A stretch of 64,000 nt of DNA from Gemmatimonadota bacterium (GTDB taxonomy: Bacteria; Gemmatimonadota; Gemmatimonadetes; Longimicrobiales; Gaopeijiaceae), in contig JAUIEJ010000003.1 of NCBI GenBank assembly GCA_030428885.1, positions 310,001-374,000 on the forward strand, written 5' to 3'. Position numbers and translations under genes: made by a program. Numbering within the stretch: the first letter of the stretch is position 1; each line of letters starts with the position of its first letter. Below the pieces are notes generated by a model. It was not told the DNA's origin and did no database searches. It saw only the letters and a program-made list of their open reading frames with translations. Positions 63,290 through 64,000 of this stretch are shown here, in pieces.

Positions 63290-63831
63290 GGGGCCATGCC
63301 CTCGGCGTCGGCCTCGCCGCGCAGGCGCTCCACGGCGGCCCGCATGGCCGGCGGGGCGAAGAAACCCAGCACCTTGTGGCGCACCACGCCGTCGGCGCCG
63401 ATGACGAAGGTGGTGGGCGTGTGGGTGATGCCCCCCAGGGCGCGACGGGTGTCCCGATCCAGGAGTCCGTTGGCGTAGGTCACCCCCCGCTCCGCCAGGA
63501 ACGGCTCCACCACCCGTGCGCCCGGGACGTCGGTGGACAGCCCCAGGACCACCACGTCGCCGTCGCCTTCCGTCCGTTCGTGGAGGGCCTGCAGCGCCGG
63601 GATCTCCACCCGGCACGGCGGGCACCAGGTGGCCCAGACGTTCATGACCACCACCTTGCCCCGGAGGTCGGCGGAGGTGAGCCGCGTGCCGTCGAAGAGG
63701 GTGACGGCGTACTCGGGGGTGGAGCCCTCGGCGGGGCCGATGCCCGTCCACGCCGACAACTGGGGCCCCAGGCGATGAATCACGAAGAGCACCAGCACCA
63801 CGAACACGATGCGCTCCGCCCACCGGAACAC
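63286..63831 (-). CDS. TlpA-like thioredoxin-fold thiol-disulfide oxidoreductase
   Basis: About 181 residues. One N-terminal membrane helix (RIVFVVLVLFVIHRLG) anchors a periplasmic thioredoxin domain. The AhpC/TSA-like start VTLFDGTRLTSADLRGKVVVMNVWATWCPPCRVE shown in parts contains the active site WCPPC. The cis-Pro loop is THTPTTFVIG. Such proteins reduce periplasmic disulfides, for example in cytochrome c maturation. Start: GTG 63831; a CTG at 63885 overlapping the CDGSH stop has a GAGGGGG site and would add 18 residues. Confidence 0.88.
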   Translation of the reverse strand: MFRWAERIVFVVLVLFVIHRLGPQLSAWTGIGPAEGSTPEYAVTLFDGTRLTSADLRGKVVVMNVWATWCPPCRVEIPALQALHERTEGDGDVVVLGLSTDVPGARVVEPFLAERGVTYANGLLDRDTRRALGGITHTPTTFVIGADGVVRHKVLGFFAPPAMRAAVERLRGEADAEGMAP

Positions 63832-63881
63832 ACCGGCGAAGCGGGACGGAGCCCGGGGGGCGTCGGTGTCGGGGTTCGGGC

Positions 63882-64000
63882 TCAGTCGGCCCCCTCGGAC
63901 CGGTCCGCGGCTTCCACGGCCGCTTCGGCCCCCAGGAAGCCGATCTTCGAGTGGGTGCCGTCGCAGAACGGCTTGTTGGTGGATCCCCCGCAACGGCACA
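63882..64000 (-). CDS. CDGSH iron-sulfur domain protein (partial)
   Basis: The window edge cuts the gene after its last 39 codons: RCGGSTNKPFCDGTHSKIGF, then an acidic tail. The C-x-C-x(n)-C-D-G-x-H pattern (CRCGGSTNKPFCDGTH) is the CDGSH [2Fe-2S] motif, with the terminal His as the fourth ligand. These small proteins are thought to act in redox or iron handling. It is followed by the TlpA-like gene, so redox function is consistent. The 5' end lies outside. Confidence 0.85.
   Translation of the reverse strand, partial: CRCGGSTNKPFCDGTHSKIGFLGAEAAVEAADRSEGAD

Noticed and set aside
63831-63885. CTG at 63885 as the TlpA start.
   Set aside because: It has a good GAGGGGG site and overlaps the upstream stop, but CTG starts are rare. 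GTG 63831 was kept as the coordinate, with the alternative stated.
1-64000. CRISPR arrays, transposases, integrases and phage genes.
   Set aside because: No regularly spaced repeats and no proteins of these classes were seen on either strand.

Overview
This 64 kb window is GC-rich bacterial chromosome (about 70% G+C by eye) packed with genes, many joined by 4-nt start/stop overlaps (ATGA, GTGA, TTGA). I infer a Gemmatimonadota-like organism from the gene families present: an ADOP-type orphan permease with a PadR regulator, a DUF5117-type zinc metalloprotease lipoprotein, a sortilin/VPS10-like Asp-box protein, paired imidazolonepropionase-like amidohydrolases, and many lipoproteins. This taxonomic call is inference; there is no rRNA here. 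I recognise no phage, insertion sequence, CRISPR array or integron, so the stretch looks like ordinary, mostly core chromosome.

Layout. 1-3.4 kb: end of a membrane protein, an FAH-family hydrolase, a class I aminotransferase, a TonB-like envelope protein and a BON-like anchored protein. 3.4-9.5 kb: an operon of valS, an Ig-like lipoprotein, selA (selenocysteine synthase) and gmhB (heptose bisphosphate phosphatase). 9.5-15.6 kb: erpA-like Fe-S carrier, a stem-loop, then nadA, an MBL hydrolase, purN, purH and a MATE exporter. 15.6-23.7 kb: an M19 dipeptidase; a sugar-1-phosphate transferase; a three-gene minus-strand phosphate cluster (P-loop/phosphatase fusion, DUF47 protein, PiT transporter); and a divergent GT-C glycosyltransferase. 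23.7-27.1 kb: a tightly coupled minus-strand glycan operon (FAD oxidoreductase, GT2, two related small membrane proteins). 27.4-34.7 kb: D-aminoacylase-like lipoprotein, metalloprotease lipoprotein, ADOP permease plus PadR. 34.8-41.4 kb: a PAS-rich hybrid histidine kinase, tRNA-Ser(TGA), a ZU5-like lipoprotein, a sigma-54 activator and a TPR/HD-GYP protein. 41.4-50.8 kb: a small membrane protein, two amidohydrolases, an ArsR/AHSA1 pair, an unknown protein with PilT, and a propeller lipoprotein. 50.8-64 kb: a Tat-exported epimerase, an alpha/beta hydrolase, a one-protein hybrid two-component system with an AraC output, the VPS10-like protein, a DedA-like/PLD pair, and a CDGSH/TlpA/N-formylglutamate amidohydrolase-like cluster.

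Regulation can be read at several points. Promoters of the form TTGACN-N17-TAGNNT precede valS and erpA, and in both the -10 box begins with the upstream gene's TAG stop codon. PadR, ArsR and the DedA-like gene each have repeats lying on a good -35/-10 pair. Two closely matching sigma-54-like sites (GG-N10-GC) lie upstream of two lipoprotein genes, one of them 0.8 kb before a GAFTGA-type activator. The most unusual items are the P-loop/FHA-like/PPP fusion next to the phosphate transporter, the paired small membrane proteins in the glycan operon, amidohydrolase-family proteins that lack the first metal motif, and a selA gene with no selB or selC in view.
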